Positions 54,598 through 63,321 of a DNA stretch of 64,000 bases are shown in pieces. The stretch is taken from contig NZ_JOFQ01000026.1 in NCBI RefSeq assembly GCF_000718305.1, positions 1 through 64,000 of the forward strand, given 5' to 3'. A program made the position numbers and the translations under genes. This DNA is from Streptomyces niger (lineage in GTDB: Bacteria > Actinomycetota > Actinomycetes > Streptomycetales > Streptomycetaceae). Each line of letters opens with the position of its first letter. Within the stretch, counting starts at the first letter, position 1. The notes beneath the pieces are model-generated. The model was not told where the DNA came from and ran no database searches. It saw only the letters and a list, made by a program, of their open reading frames with translations.

Positions 54598-57240
54598 GTG
54601 ACTGCCGAGGCGAACACCGCACCCACGACCGGGGCACCCACGATCGTGCTCGTCGGCCACGGCATGGTCGGCCAGCGCTTCCTGGAGGCCCTCGCCGACC
54701 GGGGCCTGACCGGTGCCGCCGCGCGCGTGGTCGTCCTCTGCGAGGAGCCCCGCCCGGCCTACGACCGGGTCCAGCTCACCTCGTACTTCGCCGGCCGAAC
54801 GCCCGAGGACCTCTCCCTGGTGGAGGCGGACTTCATGGCGCGGCACGGCATCGAGCTGCGGCTCGGCGACCCGGCCGAGACCGTCGACCGCGCGGCCCGC
54901 ACCGTGACCGCCCGGTCCGGCTTCACCGTCCGGTACGACCAGCTCGTCCTGGCCACCGGCTCGTACCCCTTCGTGCCGCCCGTCCCCGGCAAGGACAGCG
55001 AGGGCTGTTTCGTCTACCGGACGATCGAGGACCTGCTCGCCATCGAGGAGTACGCGCAACGCTTGCAGGAGCAGCGGGGGGCGGCTTCCGGCGCGGTGGT
55101 CGGCGGCGGTCTGCTCGGCCTGGAGGCGGCGGGCGCGCTCCAAGGCCTCGGTCTGGACACGCACGTCGTGGAGTTCGCGCCGCGGCTGATGCCCGTACAG
55201 GTCGACGAGGGCGGCGGCCGGGCGCTGCGCCGCACCATCGAGGACATGGGCGTGACCGTGCACACCGGCGTCGGCGGCAAGGAGATCACCGCGGGCCCGG
55301 ACGGCGCGGTGACCGGCATGGAGCTGTCCGACGGCTCCCGCATCGACACCGACCTGGTGATCTTCTCCGCCGGTGTCCGGCCGCGCGACCAGCTCGCCCG
55401 CGACTGCGGCCTGGCGGTCGGCGAGCGCGGCGGCATCGTGGTGGACGCCTCCTGCCGGACGGTGACCGACCCGGCCGTGTACGCGATCGGCGAGTGCGCG
55501 CTGGCCGCCGACGGCCGGGTGTACGGCCTGGTCGCGCCCGGTTACGAGATGGCCGAGACGGCGGCGGCCGCGATCGCCGCGGCGGACACCACGGGCTTCA
55601 CCGGCGCCGACACCTCCACCAAGCTCAAGCTGCTCGGCGTGGACGTGGCGTCCTTCGGCGACGCGCACGGCACCGCGGAGGGCTGCCTGGACGTGGTGTA
55701 CGCCGACTCCCGCTCGGGCGTCTACAAGAAGCTGGTCATCGGCCAGGACGGCACGCTGCTGGGCGGCGTCCTGGTCGGCGACGCCGAGGCGTACGGCACC
55801 CTGCGCCCGCTCACCGGCACCGTCCCGCCGATCTCCCCCGAGCAGCTGGTCCTCCCCGCCGGGGCCGGCGCCCCCGTCGCGCTCGGCCCATCCGCGCTCC
55901 CCGACGAGGCGGTCATCTGCAACTGCCACAACGTCACCAAGGGCACCATCCGCGCGGCCGTCACCGAGCACTCCTGCGGCACGGTCCCCGAGGTCAAGAA
56001 GTGCACCAAGGCCGGCACCGGCTGCGGCTCCTGCGTCAAGGCGCTGACCACCCTGGTCAACGACGAGCTGGAGCTGAACGGCGTCACCGTCGAGACCGGC
56101 CTGTGCGGCTGCTTCCCGCACACCCGCGCCGAGCTGTACGAGATCGTCCGCACCCTGCGCCTCACCTCGTACGAGCAGTTGCTCGCCTCGCACGGCCGCC
56201 CGGAGGCCAAGGACGGCGACGGCTGCGAGATCTGCAAGCCGACCGTCGGCTCGATCATCGCCTCGCTCGCGCCCACCCTCGGCGCCAGCGGCTACGTCCT
56301 GGACGGCGAGCAGGCGGCCCTGCAGGACACCAACGACCATTTCCTCGCCAACCTCCAGCGCAACGGCTCGTACTCGATCGTGCCGCGCATCCCCGGCGGC
56401 GAGATCACCCCCGAGAAGCTGATCATCATCGGCGAGGTGGCCCGCGACTTCGGCCTCTACACGAAGATCACCGGCGGCCAGCGGATCGACCTGTTCGGCG
56501 CCCGCGTGGACCAGCTCCCCCGCATCTGGGCCCGGCTGGTCGACGCCGGCTTCGAGTCCGGCCACGCGTACGGCAAGGCGCTGCGCACCGTGAAGTCCTG
56601 CGTCGGCCAGACCTGGTGCCGCTACGGCGTCCAGGACTCCGTCCGCATGGCCATCGACCTCGAACTGCGCTACCGGGGCCTGCGCTCGCCCCACAAGCTC
56701 AAGTCCGCGGTCTCCGGCTGCGCCCGCGAGTGCGCCGAGGCCCGCGGCAAGGACTTCGGCGTCATCGCCACCAGCAACGGCTGGAACCTGTACGTCGGCG
56801 GCAACGGCGGCGCCGACCCCCGCCACGCCGACCTGCTGGCCCAGGACCTCTCCGACGCCGAGCTGATCCGCCTCATCGACCGCTTCCTGATGTTCTACAT
56901 CCGCACCGCCGACCGGCTGGAGCGCACCTCCGCCTGGCTGGAGCGCATCGAGGGCGGCCTGGACCACGTACGCGACGTGGTCGTCCACGACTCCCTCGGC
57001 CTCTGTGACGAGCTGGAGTCCCTGATGGCCGCGCACGTCTCGGCCTACCGCGACGAGTGGGCCGACACCCTCGCCGACCCCGAGCGGCTCGCCCGCTTCG
57101 TCTCCTTCGTCAACGCCCCCGAAGCGCCCGACCCCTCCGTCCGCTTCGTCCCCGAGCGGGACCAGATGAAGCCCGACCTGGACCTGCTGGCCGGCCCCAC
57201 CCTCCCCGTCCGCACCCTCGAAGGGACCGTTTCCCGATGA
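54598..57240 (+). CDS. nirB: Assimilatory nitrite reductase large subunit
   Basis: An 880-residue NADH-dependent siroheme nitrite reductase that reduces nitrite to ammonium. The N-terminal FAD/NAD domain has VLVGHGMVGQRFLEAL. A BFD-like [2Fe-2S] region has CNCHNVTKGTIRAAV and GTGCGSCVKAL. A second cysteine set follows (CGCFPHTRAE and CEICKP). The siroheme/4Fe-4S ligands are Cys668, Cys674, Cys708 and Cys712. GTG 54598 follows GGAGG. It overlaps nirD by 4 bp. GlnR-type nitrogen control is expected in streptomycetes, but the site here is only suggestive. Confidence 0.96.
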   Translation: MTAEANTAPTTGAPTIVLVGHGMVGQRFLEALADRGLTGAAARVVVLCEEPRPAYDRVQLTSYFAGRTPEDLSLVEADFMARHGIELRLGDPAETVDRAARTVTARSGFTVRYDQLVLATGSYPFVPPVPGKDSEGCFVYRTIEDLLAIEEYAQRLQEQRGAASGAVVGGGLLGLEAAGALQGLGLDTHVVEFAPRLMPVQVDEGGGRALRRTIEDMGVTVHTGVGGKEITAGPDGAVTGMELSDGSRIDTDLVIFSAGVRPRDQLARDCGLAVGERGGIVVDASCRTVTDPAVYAIGECALAADGRVYGLVAPGYEMAETAAAAIAAADTTGFTGADTSTKLKLLGVDVASFGDAHGTAEGCLDVVYADSRSGVYKKLVIGQDGTLLGGVLVGDAEAYGTLRPLTGTVPPISPEQLVLPAGAGAPVALGPSALPDEAVICNCHNVTKGTIRAAVTEHSCGTVPEVKKCTKAGTGCGSCVKALTTLVNDELELNGVTVETGLCGCFPHTRAELYEIVRTLRLTSYEQLLASHGRPEAKDGDGCEICKPTVGSIIASLAPTLGASGYVLDGEQAALQDTNDHFLANLQRNGSYSIVPRIPGGEITPEKLIIIGEVARDFGLYTKITGGQRIDLFGARVDQLPRIWARLVDAGFESGHAYGKALRTVKSCVGQTWCRYGVQDSVRMAIDLELRYRGLRSPHKLKSAVSGCARECAEARGKDFGVIATSNGWNLYVGGNGGADPRHADLLAQDLSDAELIRLIDRFLMFYIRTADRLERTSAWLERIEGGLDHVRDVVVHDSLGLCDELESLMAAHVSAYRDEWADTLADPERLARFVSFVNAPEAPDPSVRFVPERDQMKPDLDLLAGPTLPVRTLEGTVSR

Positions 57241-57620
57241 CCGACACCCTGGCCCTCGACCGCTCGCTGACCACCGGCACCGTCGAACTGCGCACGGACC
57301 GCGGCTGGCTCGCCGTCTGCGCCACCACCGGCCTGGTCCCCGGCCGCGGCGTGGCCGTACTCCTCCCCGACGGCCGACAGGCCGCGGTGTTCCTGGACCG
57401 CGCCGGCCGCACCTACGCGATCGACAACCGCGACCCGTTCACCGGCGCCTACGTCCTCTCCCGCGGCCTCACCGGCTCCGCCGACGGCCACCCCTACGTG
57501 GCCTCCCCCCTCCTGAAGCAGCGCTTCGACCTCGCAACCGGCACCTGCCTCGACGACCCGTCGGTCTCCATCCCGGTGTTCGAAACCCGCACCACCCCGG
57601 AGGCGGCCGCGGCCGCGTGA
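57237..57620 (+). CDS. nirD: Nitrite reductase small subunit
   Basis: A 127-residue Rieske-fold protein without the Rieske Cys/His ligands, as is normal for NirD. YAIDNRDPFTGAYVLSRG and the C-terminal LKQRFDLATGTCLDDP are typical. It pairs with NirB in cytoplasmic nitrite reduction. The ATG overlaps the nirB stop. Confidence 0.94.
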   Translation: MTDTLALDRSLTTGTVELRTDRGWLAVCATTGLVPGRGVAVLLPDGRQAAVFLDRAGRTYAIDNRDPFTGAYVLSRGLTGSADGHPYVASPLLKQRFDLATGTCLDDPSVSIPVFETRTTPEAAAAA

Positions 57621-57682
57621 CACCTGCCTCTGCGGCCCGGCGTACGGATCGGCGTACGCTGGCCGCAGCCCTCTACCGGGGA

Positions 57683-57704
57683 GTACGTGCGCGTACATAC
57701 GTAC
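57683..57704. promoter_or_regulatory. GTAC-rich palindromic cluster before the SDR gene
   Basis: GTAC occurs at 57683, 57693 and 57701. The first two are the ends of GTACGTGCGCGTAC, which has 5-bp arms; the last two lie in GTACATACGTAC. It lies about 60-80 bp before the SDR start, a fitting place for an operator. No known regulator is implied. Confidence 0.35.
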
Positions 57705-57765
57705 CGGTCGCACGGGCACTACTGCATGCGTACCGCGTCCCTACGCAACCGAGAGGTGCAGGCAC

Positions 57766-58710
57766 ATGGCCCGCCGCTGGAACACGTCCCACATCCCCGA
57801 CCAGAGCGGCCGGCTGGCCGTCGTCACCGGCGCCAACAGCGGCCTCGGTTACGCCACCGCCCGCGAGCTCGCCCGCCGCGGCGCGCGGGTGGTGCTGGCC
57901 TGCCGCGACAAGGACCGCGGCGCCGCGGCCGTCGCCCGGCTGCACTCCGAACTGCCCGCCTCCGACGTCGTGCTCCGCACGCTCGACCTCGCCGACCTGG
58001 CCTCCGTCCGGGCCTTCGCCGACGAGCTGGCCGCCACCCGCCTCGACCTGCTGATCAACAACGCCGGCGTGATGGCGCTGCCCCACCGTCGCACCGCCGA
58101 CGGCTTCGAGATGCAGTTCGGCACCAACCACCTCGGCCACTTCGCGCTGACCGGCCTGCTGCTCCCCGCCCTGCTCGCCACCCCCGGCGCCCGCGTCGTC
58201 ACGGTCTCCAGCGGCCTCCACGCCCTCGCCGACGTCGACCTCGCCGACCTCAATTACGAGCGCCGCCCGTACCGCCGCTGGCCCGCCTACGGCCGCTCCA
58301 AGTCCGCCAACCTCCTCTTCACGCACGAGCTGGCCGCCCGGCTCGACCGCGCCGGCTCCGATGTGCTCGCCGTCGCCGCGCACCCCGGCTACGCCGCCAC
58401 CAACCTCCAGACGGCCGGCATCCGCATGGAAGGCCGCACCCGCCCCGAGCGGGTCGTCGCCCTCGCCAACCGCCTCTTCGCGCAGCCCGCCGAGGCGGGC
58501 GCGCTGCCCACGCTCTGCGCGGCGACAGCGCCGGGCATGCGCCCCGACGCGTTCATCGGCCCGCAGGGCGGCATGCGCGGTGCCCCGGCGCCGTCGTTCC
58601 GCGCCCCCCGGACGCGGAACGACACCACGTCCGAGCTGCTGTGGGCCGCTTCGGAGGAACTGACCGGCGTGACCTACGACTTCGACGTCACGCCGCCGGT
58701 GCCGGCCTGA
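57766..58710 (+). CDS. Short-chain dehydrogenase (retinol-dehydrogenase-like)
   Basis: A 314-residue SDR. It has VVTGANSGLGYATA, NNAGVM, and the active site with VSSG and YGRSKSAN. The FGTNHLGHFALTGLL segment is typical of the RDH/oxidoreductase branch. The substrate is unknown. GAGAGGTG precedes ATG 57766. Its 3' end overlaps the oppositely oriented oxidase gene by 23 bp. Confidence 0.9.
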   Translation: MARRWNTSHIPDQSGRLAVVTGANSGLGYATARELARRGARVVLACRDKDRGAAAVARLHSELPASDVVLRTLDLADLASVRAFADELAATRLDLLINNAGVMALPHRRTADGFEMQFGTNHLGHFALTGLLLPALLATPGARVVTVSSGLHALADVDLADLNYERRPYRRWPAYGRSKSANLLFTHELAARLDRAGSDVLAVAAHPGYAATNLQTAGIRMEGRTRPERVVALANRLFAQPAEAGALPTLCAATAPGMRPDAFIGPQGGMRGAPAPSFRAPRTRNDTTSELLWAASEELTGVTYDFDVTPPVPA

Positions 58711-60085
58711 CGTTCTGGGTGACGTGGAAGACGTTGTCCGGGTCGTACCGGCGCTTGACGCGCGCCAGCCGGTCGTAGTTCTCCCGGTACGTGGCCCGGA
58801 CCCGCTCCTCCCCCTCGCCCACCCCGAGGAAGTTCACGTAGGACCCGCCCATGGAGTACGGGTGCAGCGCTTCCCAGTACCCCACGCACCACTCCTTGAG
58901 CGCCGACGCGTTGGCCGGGTCGGGGTCGATGCCGGCGAACACCCCTGACCACAGGGCGTCCCGGTAGCTCCACGCCGTGTCCGCCCGGCCGACGCGCCCG
59001 GCCGCGCCGTCCACCGGGTACAGGTGCATCGTCGACAGACCGGTGGGCAGCGCCTCCGCGAACCGCAGGTGCACGTCCAGCGCCTCGTCCGGCACCCGGT
59101 CGAAGAAGGCGCCGCGCCAGTACCACTGGAGCCCTGTAGGCAGCAGCTCGTCGAACAGCCGCTGCATCTCCACGTACGGCATCGGCGTCGAGAAGTGGAA
59201 CGCCGGCCGCCCCGCCTCGCGCGCCCCCGTGAGCGCCTCCGCGAGCACCGCTTCGGTCCGCTCCGTATCCCCTGCGTGGCACCACACCACGCCGCACATC
59301 TTCCGCCCGTACAGCTCCTCCGGGAACGGCGGCCCGGGCGGCACGGCCAGCACCGCGAAGAACCCGTACACGTCCTCGGCGGCGCGCGGCGTGAACTCCC
59401 GGTACCAGCCGAGCACTTCCCTCGTACGCTCCACCGGCCACACGGTGACGCCGAAGCCGACCGTGTCCACGGGGTGCAGCCGGTACGTGAACGACGTCAC
59501 CACGCCGAAGTTGCCACCGCCGCCGCGCAGCGCCCAGAACAGGTCCTCGTGCTCGCTCTCGCTCGCCGTGACGAGGGTCCCGTCCGCCAGCACCACGTCG
59601 GCCGCCAGCAGGCTGTCCAGCGTCAGGCCGTACTTGCGGGTGAGGTACCCGTGGCCCCCGCCCAGCGTCAGCCCGCCGATCCCCGTCGTCGAGTTGATGC
59701 CGGTGGGCACGGCGAGCCCGAACCCCTGCGTCGCATGGTCCAGGTCCCCCAGCAGACTCCCGCCCCCGGCCTGCGCGGTCCTGGCCTCCGGGTCGACCCG
59801 CACCCACCGCATGGGCGCCAGGTCGGCGGTGACCCCGCCGTCCACCACCCCCAGTCCGGGCGCGCTGTGCCCACCGCACCGCACGGCGAGCTCGACGCCC
59901 TCCTCCCGGGCGAACGCCACCACGTCCCGGACATCCACCACGTCCCGGCACGGCACGACGGCCGCCGGCCGCTTGTCGAGCATCCCGTTGTAGACCTTCC
60001 GGGCCGCGTCGTAACCGGAGTTCTCCGGCCCGATGACCGGCCCTCGCACCGTGTTCCGCAACGTGTCGAGAGTTTCCGTGTCCAT
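58688..60085 (-). CDS. BBE-type FAD-linked oxidase
   Basis: A 465-residue flavin oxidase of the berberine-bridge/6-hydroxy-D-nicotine-oxidase family. His73 in AVRCGGHSAPGLG is the likely 8-alpha-histidyl FAD link. LTLGGGHGYLTRKYGL follows without the second cysteine link, so FAD is probably bound once. The C-terminal YDPDNVFHVTQN is typical. It oxidises an alcohol or amine carbon using oxygen. The start lies 5 bp after the anti-sigma-type gene, so the pair is co-transcribed. Confidence 0.9.
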   Translation of the reverse strand: MDTETLDTLRNTVRGPVIGPENSGYDAARKVYNGMLDKRPAAVVPCRDVVDVRDVVAFAREEGVELAVRCGGHSAPGLGVVDGGVTADLAPMRWVRVDPEARTAQAGGGSLLGDLDHATQGFGLAVPTGINSTTGIGGLTLGGGHGYLTRKYGLTLDSLLAADVVLADGTLVTASESEHEDLFWALRGGGGNFGVVTSFTYRLHPVDTVGFGVTVWPVERTREVLGWYREFTPRAAEDVYGFFAVLAVPPGPPFPEELYGRKMCGVVWCHAGDTERTEAVLAEALTGAREAGRPAFHFSTPMPYVEMQRLFDELLPTGLQWYWRGAFFDRVPDEALDVHLRFAEALPTGLSTMHLYPVDGAAGRVGRADTAWSYRDALWSGVFAGIDPDPANASALKEWCVGYWEALHPYSMGGSYVNFLGVGEGEERVRATYRENYDRLARVKRRYDPDNVFHVTQNVRPAPAA

Positions 60086-60090
60086 GTGGC

Positions 60091-60627
60091 TCAGAGTCCT
60101 GCCGCTGCCGTACCCCCGCAATGCCCGCTGCGGGAGTGCCCGGCCGGCAGCTCCAGCTCGGCGCGCAGGGTCTTGCCGAGGGGACTGCGGGGGCGCACCG
60201 TCCACCGCGTGGCGAGCGCCGTCACGAGGCAGAGCCCGCGCCCGGATTCGGCGTACGGGAAGGGCGCGCCCAGCCCGGCGGCGGCCGGCGGGCGACGCTC
60301 GGCCCGGGTGTCGCTCACCTCGATGCGGAGGGTCGCCGGGGCCGCGGCCGGTGCGAGGAGCGTGAGCGACACCTCGAAGTCCCGCCCGGGGACGCGCCCA
60401 TGGCTGGCCGCGTTGGCAGCGAGTTCGCCAACGATCAGCCGCGCGGCGAACGAAGCATCACTGCCGTGCGGGACGCCCCACTCGACGAGGCGCCGCTCGG
60501 CGAGCAGCCGGGCGAGCCGCGCCCCGCGGGGCGTGGAGCGGAAACGCTGCGTGAACATACGTACGGTGACGGGCGACCGAGGCAGGCGACGAGCCGGCGG
60601 GATGAGCATGGGCCAACGATCGGCCAC
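60091..60627 (-). CDS. Anti-sigma-type ATP-binding protein (HATPase_c_2)
   Basis: A 178-residue protein with a GHKL ATPase domain. The N-box is VGELAANAASHG, followed by a G-rich lid with ESGRGLCLVTALATRW. This resembles RsbW-like serine kinases/anti-sigma factors that streptomycetes carry in large numbers. GTG 60627 follows GAGGGGTGGG. It lies directly upstream of the flavin oxidase and is divergent from the Scr1-type gene. Confidence 0.86.
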   Translation of the reverse strand: MADRWPMLIPPARRLPRSPVTVRMFTQRFRSTPRGARLARLLAERRLVEWGVPHGSDASFAARLIVGELAANAASHGRVPGRDFEVSLTLLAPAAAPATLRIEVSDTRAERRPPAAAGLGAPFPYAESGRGLCLVTALATRWTVRPRSPLGKTLRAELELPAGHSRSGHCGGTAAAGL

Positions 60628-60767
60628 TGCCCACCCCTCTGACCAGGCACGCGACTCGTACTCCTAGTCGGCGTACGAGTCCGAAGTATGGACAGTACGC
60701 ATCACGGTGCGTAACCATGTGCGCGTCGGGCGGGGAGTCAGGGCGGGTGCACCGGAGGTGACCGGAC

Positions 60768-61610
60768 GTGGTGATCGACACGGGTACGACGAGTTGCGGC
60801 GGCGAACCGGAGGCGTCGGACAGCCTGAAGGGTTTCGGCGCGGTCGCCAAGACCTTCCGCGAACGGGCCGGCCTGACCCAGGAGCAGTTGGCCCCACTGG
60901 TCCAGTACGCGCCGCACACGGTGGCCTCCATCGAACAGGGCCGCCGCTTCCCGCCGCGGGACTTCATCGACCGCGCCGAAGAAGTCCTCGACGCCTTCGG
61001 AACCCTGAGAGCCGCCGCCCGCCACCTCTCCCGCCAACCGGGCCTGGCCGCCTGGTTCCGCCAGTGGGCCAAGCTGGAGGAACAGGCGGTGAGCCTGTGC
61101 ACGTACGAGTGCCGGGTGGTGCCGGGGTTGTTGCAGACGGAGGGGTACGCACGGGCGGTGACGTTGAGCGTTCCGCCGCCGCCCACCGACGAGGAGGTCG
61201 AGCAACGCGTCGCCGCGCGGCTGGCACGGCAGGCGTTGCTGACCCGCACGCCGCTCACGGCCTTCAGCTTCGTCATCGAGCAGGCGCTGCTGGAGCGGCA
61301 CACCGGGGGCGAGGAGGTCACCCGGGAGCTCCTCGATCACCTCGTACAGGTCAGCCAACTGACCAACGCCGAGCTGCAGATCATGCCGCTGCGGCAACCC
61401 GACCACTCCGGCATCGACGGTCCGATGCGCATCCTGGAGACTCAGGAGCACCAATGGCTTGCGTACTCCGAGGGCCAGCAGACGGGCCAGTTGATCACCG
61501 GCCGGGCAGACATCAGCGTGCTGATGCAGCGCTATGCCAAACTTCGCGCACAGGCTCTCTCCCACACGGACTCCGTGAGCCTGTTGCAGCGAATGCGAGG
61601 AGCGCTATGA
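60768..61610 (+). CDS. Scr1/DUF5753-type XRE regulator
   Basis: A 280-residue protein. The N-terminal helix-turn-helix is FRERAGLTQEQLAPLVQYAPHTVASIE. The remaining 200 residues form a DUF5753 domain (YECRVVPGLLQTEGYARAV). It pairs with a DUF397 gene, a partnership very common in Streptomyces; WhiJ-type systems affect development. GTG 60768 (or 60771) follows GGAGG. Its stop overlaps the DUF397 start. Confidence 0.92.
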   Translation: MVIDTGTTSCGGEPEASDSLKGFGAVAKTFRERAGLTQEQLAPLVQYAPHTVASIEQGRRFPPRDFIDRAEEVLDAFGTLRAAARHLSRQPGLAAWFRQWAKLEEQAVSLCTYECRVVPGLLQTEGYARAVTLSVPPPPTDEEVEQRVAARLARQALLTRTPLTAFSFVIEQALLERHTGGEEVTRELLDHLVQVSQLTNAELQIMPLRQPDHSGIDGPMRILETQEHQWLAYSEGQQTGQLITGRADISVLMQRYAKLRAQALSHTDSVSLLQRMRGAL

Positions 61611-61864
61611 GCATCACCGAACTGGCCTGGTTCAAGAGCAGTTACAGCACCGGTGACGGCGACAGCTGCGTCGAAGTCGCGCTCTCCTGGCGTAAGTCCA
61701 CGTACAGCGGCTCCCAGGGAGACGACTGCATCGAGGTCGCGGCCACCCCCGGCACCGCCACCGTCCACATCCGGGACTCCAAGAACACGCACGGCCCCCA
61801 GCTCATCGTCCCCGCCCCCGCCTGGCAAGGCTTCGTCGCGTACGCCCGGCACTTGAACGCATAA
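61607..61864 (+). CDS. DUF397 protein with duplicated motif
   Basis: An 85-residue DUF397 protein, the usual small partner of the Scr1-type regulator. The motif appears twice: FKSSYSTGDGDSCVEVA near residue 9 and WRKSTYSGSQGDDCIEVA near residue 28. A normal DUF397 protein has one copy. The duplication could increase affinity or be neutral. It overlaps the upstream gene by 4 bp. Confidence 0.9.
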   Translation: MSITELAWFKSSYSTGDGDSCVEVALSWRKSTYSGSQGDDCIEVAATPGTATVHIRDSKNTHGPQLIVPAPAWQGFVAYARHLNA

Positions 61865-62161
61865 CGCCGGCTCGACCGTAAGTCAGTCGTCCTCGCCGCA
61901 TACCACCCGGCAGCTCCGGACGAAGGCGTCGACGGCATCGTCCACCGCACGGGGCAGTCGCCTCGGGCGTGAGGCTGATGCCCTGACCGTGGGCGATCCA
62001 GCGGGGCTTCAGTCAGCAGCACCTCGACTGCGTAGTCGCTGTAGCTACCGCATAACCTCAAATAAGCATCAATTATTCTCGGCCTTGCTGAAAAGGACTC
62101 CATACGCCTCTATTGTCAGCTGTAACAGCTCAGTGAGAGCGGAAGCCGAGAGAGGCAACAA
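61865..62161. other. Intergenic stretch, possible decayed gene end
   Basis: No credible intact gene. On the minus strand a frame ends with AVDDAVDAFVRSCRVVCGEDD before TGA near 61884, which looks protein-like and may be the end of a lost gene. From about 62040 the DNA turns AT-rich (for example CAAATAAGCATCAATTATTC), which probably includes the promoter of the next gene. Confidence 0.45.
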
Positions 62162-62833
62162 GTGAAGAAGACGAGAGGCGCACTGATAGGTGCGGTCGCA
62201 TTTTTTGCTCTGGTCTCCGGGTCTGTCCCAGCGGTCGCTGGGACAGACCCGGAGACCGACCCGGAGTGGGTGAGTGATGGCGTTGTCCAGACAGAACCGC
62301 CGGCGGAGCCTGAGGAACCCGTAACGGATGTGGCCAACCCGGATACCGAGCCGCAGCCGTCCGCTGACGACAAGCCGACGGACTTCAGCGGAGTAGCCGC
62401 CGGATACGAGTGCCGTTCCGGTGGGGTATATCTGCCGAAGACCAAGGGCGGTAAGTACCACAGGGGCGTGGGCGCAACTCAGTCGAATTACAACGGAACC
62501 TCTCGGACGGCAAGATCCACGTTCACGGCCGACGTCAGTGGCGAAGTCGGCGTCAGCGTTTCCCACGGGCTGCAAGTCAGCGTGAATGCAATGATCGGGC
62601 AGATCGAGGGAAAGTTCGATGTCAACCTCTCAGCGAAACTGACGGCAAAGATCGGAAACTCGATCTCTGTAGACACGCCTCCGCACAAGAGAACCAACGC
62701 CAAGTACGGCGTCTACCGACTGAAGAACACCGGCGTCTCCTACGTCAGCTACAGCAACTGCGCTACGTCGACCAAGAGAACGGTCACAAGCTACACCCCA
62801 TATCGGGTCGGCTGGTACTTGTGGGAAAACTGA
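62162..62833 (+). CDS. Secreted protein of unknown function, beta-rich
   Basis: A 223-residue protein starting at GTG with a signal peptide (ALIGAVAFFALVSGSVPAVAG). The mature N-terminus is acidic and Pro-rich. From about residue 110 hydrophobic and polar residues alternate (FTADVSGEVGVSVSHGLQVSV), as in amphipathic beta-strands, with two cysteines (YECRSGG and SNCATS). I do not recognise the family. The pattern loosely recalls beta-pore-forming proteins, which is inference. Codon use is less GC-extreme than the core genes. A 46-bp hairpin lies in the signal-peptide codons, and the end overlaps the next gene by 13 bp. Confidence 0.78.
   Translation: MKKTRGALIGAVAFFALVSGSVPAVAGTDPETDPEWVSDGVVQTEPPAEPEEPVTDVANPDTEPQPSADDKPTDFSGVAAGYECRSGGVYLPKTKGGKYHRGVGATQSNYNGTSRTARSTFTADVSGEVGVSVSHGLQVSVNAMIGQIEGKFDVNLSAKLTAKIGNSISVDTPPHKRTNAKYGVYRLKNTGVSYVSYSNCATSTKRTVTSYTPYRVGWYLWEN
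62212..62257 (+). repeat. Perfect 21-bp inverted repeat inside a signal-peptide coding region
   Basis: The arms at 62212-62232 and 62237-62257 are exact reverse complements separated by GGTC. The inner part reads TGTCCCAGC-GGTC-GCTGGGACA. As RNA this would be a very stable hairpin 50 nt after the start codon, at the signal-peptide cleavage region. It could pause ribosomes to aid secretion, or be a scar of a small mobile element. Confidence 0.95.
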
Positions 62834-63321
62834 CGGCACACCGTACTGTCGCGGTGGTACACCGCACCGCGCTCGTGCTGACGAGCGTCCTGTGCGGCGT
62901 CTCCGTGCTCGCTGCCTGCTCTCACGACACCAGGCCCCGACCAGCTCCCTCAAGCTCGGCAGGCTCTCCGAGCAAAAAATCGGAGAGAGCGGAACACATA
63001 CCCGGCGAGTCTGTCACCAAGGCCCCGAAACTGCTCGACGGCAAGCCGCTGGTGACGGTGCAAAGCGCTCAAGGCAGCGAGGTTCTGCCACTGAAACACA
63101 GAGTCGGCTCCGGACGTCTCGCCATCCTGATCAACTGCCAGGGGGAGGGAAAACTCACCGTCACAGTAGACAAGACCGGTTTGAGCTTTCCCGTTGAGTG
63201 CGTGGAACGAGAAGTGAGCAGCACGTACAACGAAATACACTTGAAGCGCAAGCGGGAAGAGGCATCCATCCAGATATCGGCTCCACCGGGAATTCGTTGG
63301 TCTCTGTCCGTCGGCCAGTGA
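62821..63321 (+). CDS. Lipoprotein of unknown function
   Basis: A 166-residue protein with a lipoprotein signal. The lipobox is LAAC with Cys33, after VLTSVLCGVSV. A Ser/Pro-rich linker follows, then a beta-rich domain with two cysteines (INCQGEG and VECVERE). GTG 62821 lies within the previous gene, 13 bp before its end, so translation is probably coupled. It may anchor, process or protect against the secreted partner. No family was recognised. Confidence 0.78.
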   Translation: MGKLTAHRTVAVVHRTALVLTSVLCGVSVLAACSHDTRPRPAPSSSAGSPSKKSERAEHIPGESVTKAPKLLDGKPLVTVQSAQGSEVLPLKHRVGSGRLAILINCQGEGKLTVTVDKTGLSFPVECVEREVSSTYNEIHLKRKREEASIQISAPPGIRWSLSVGQ

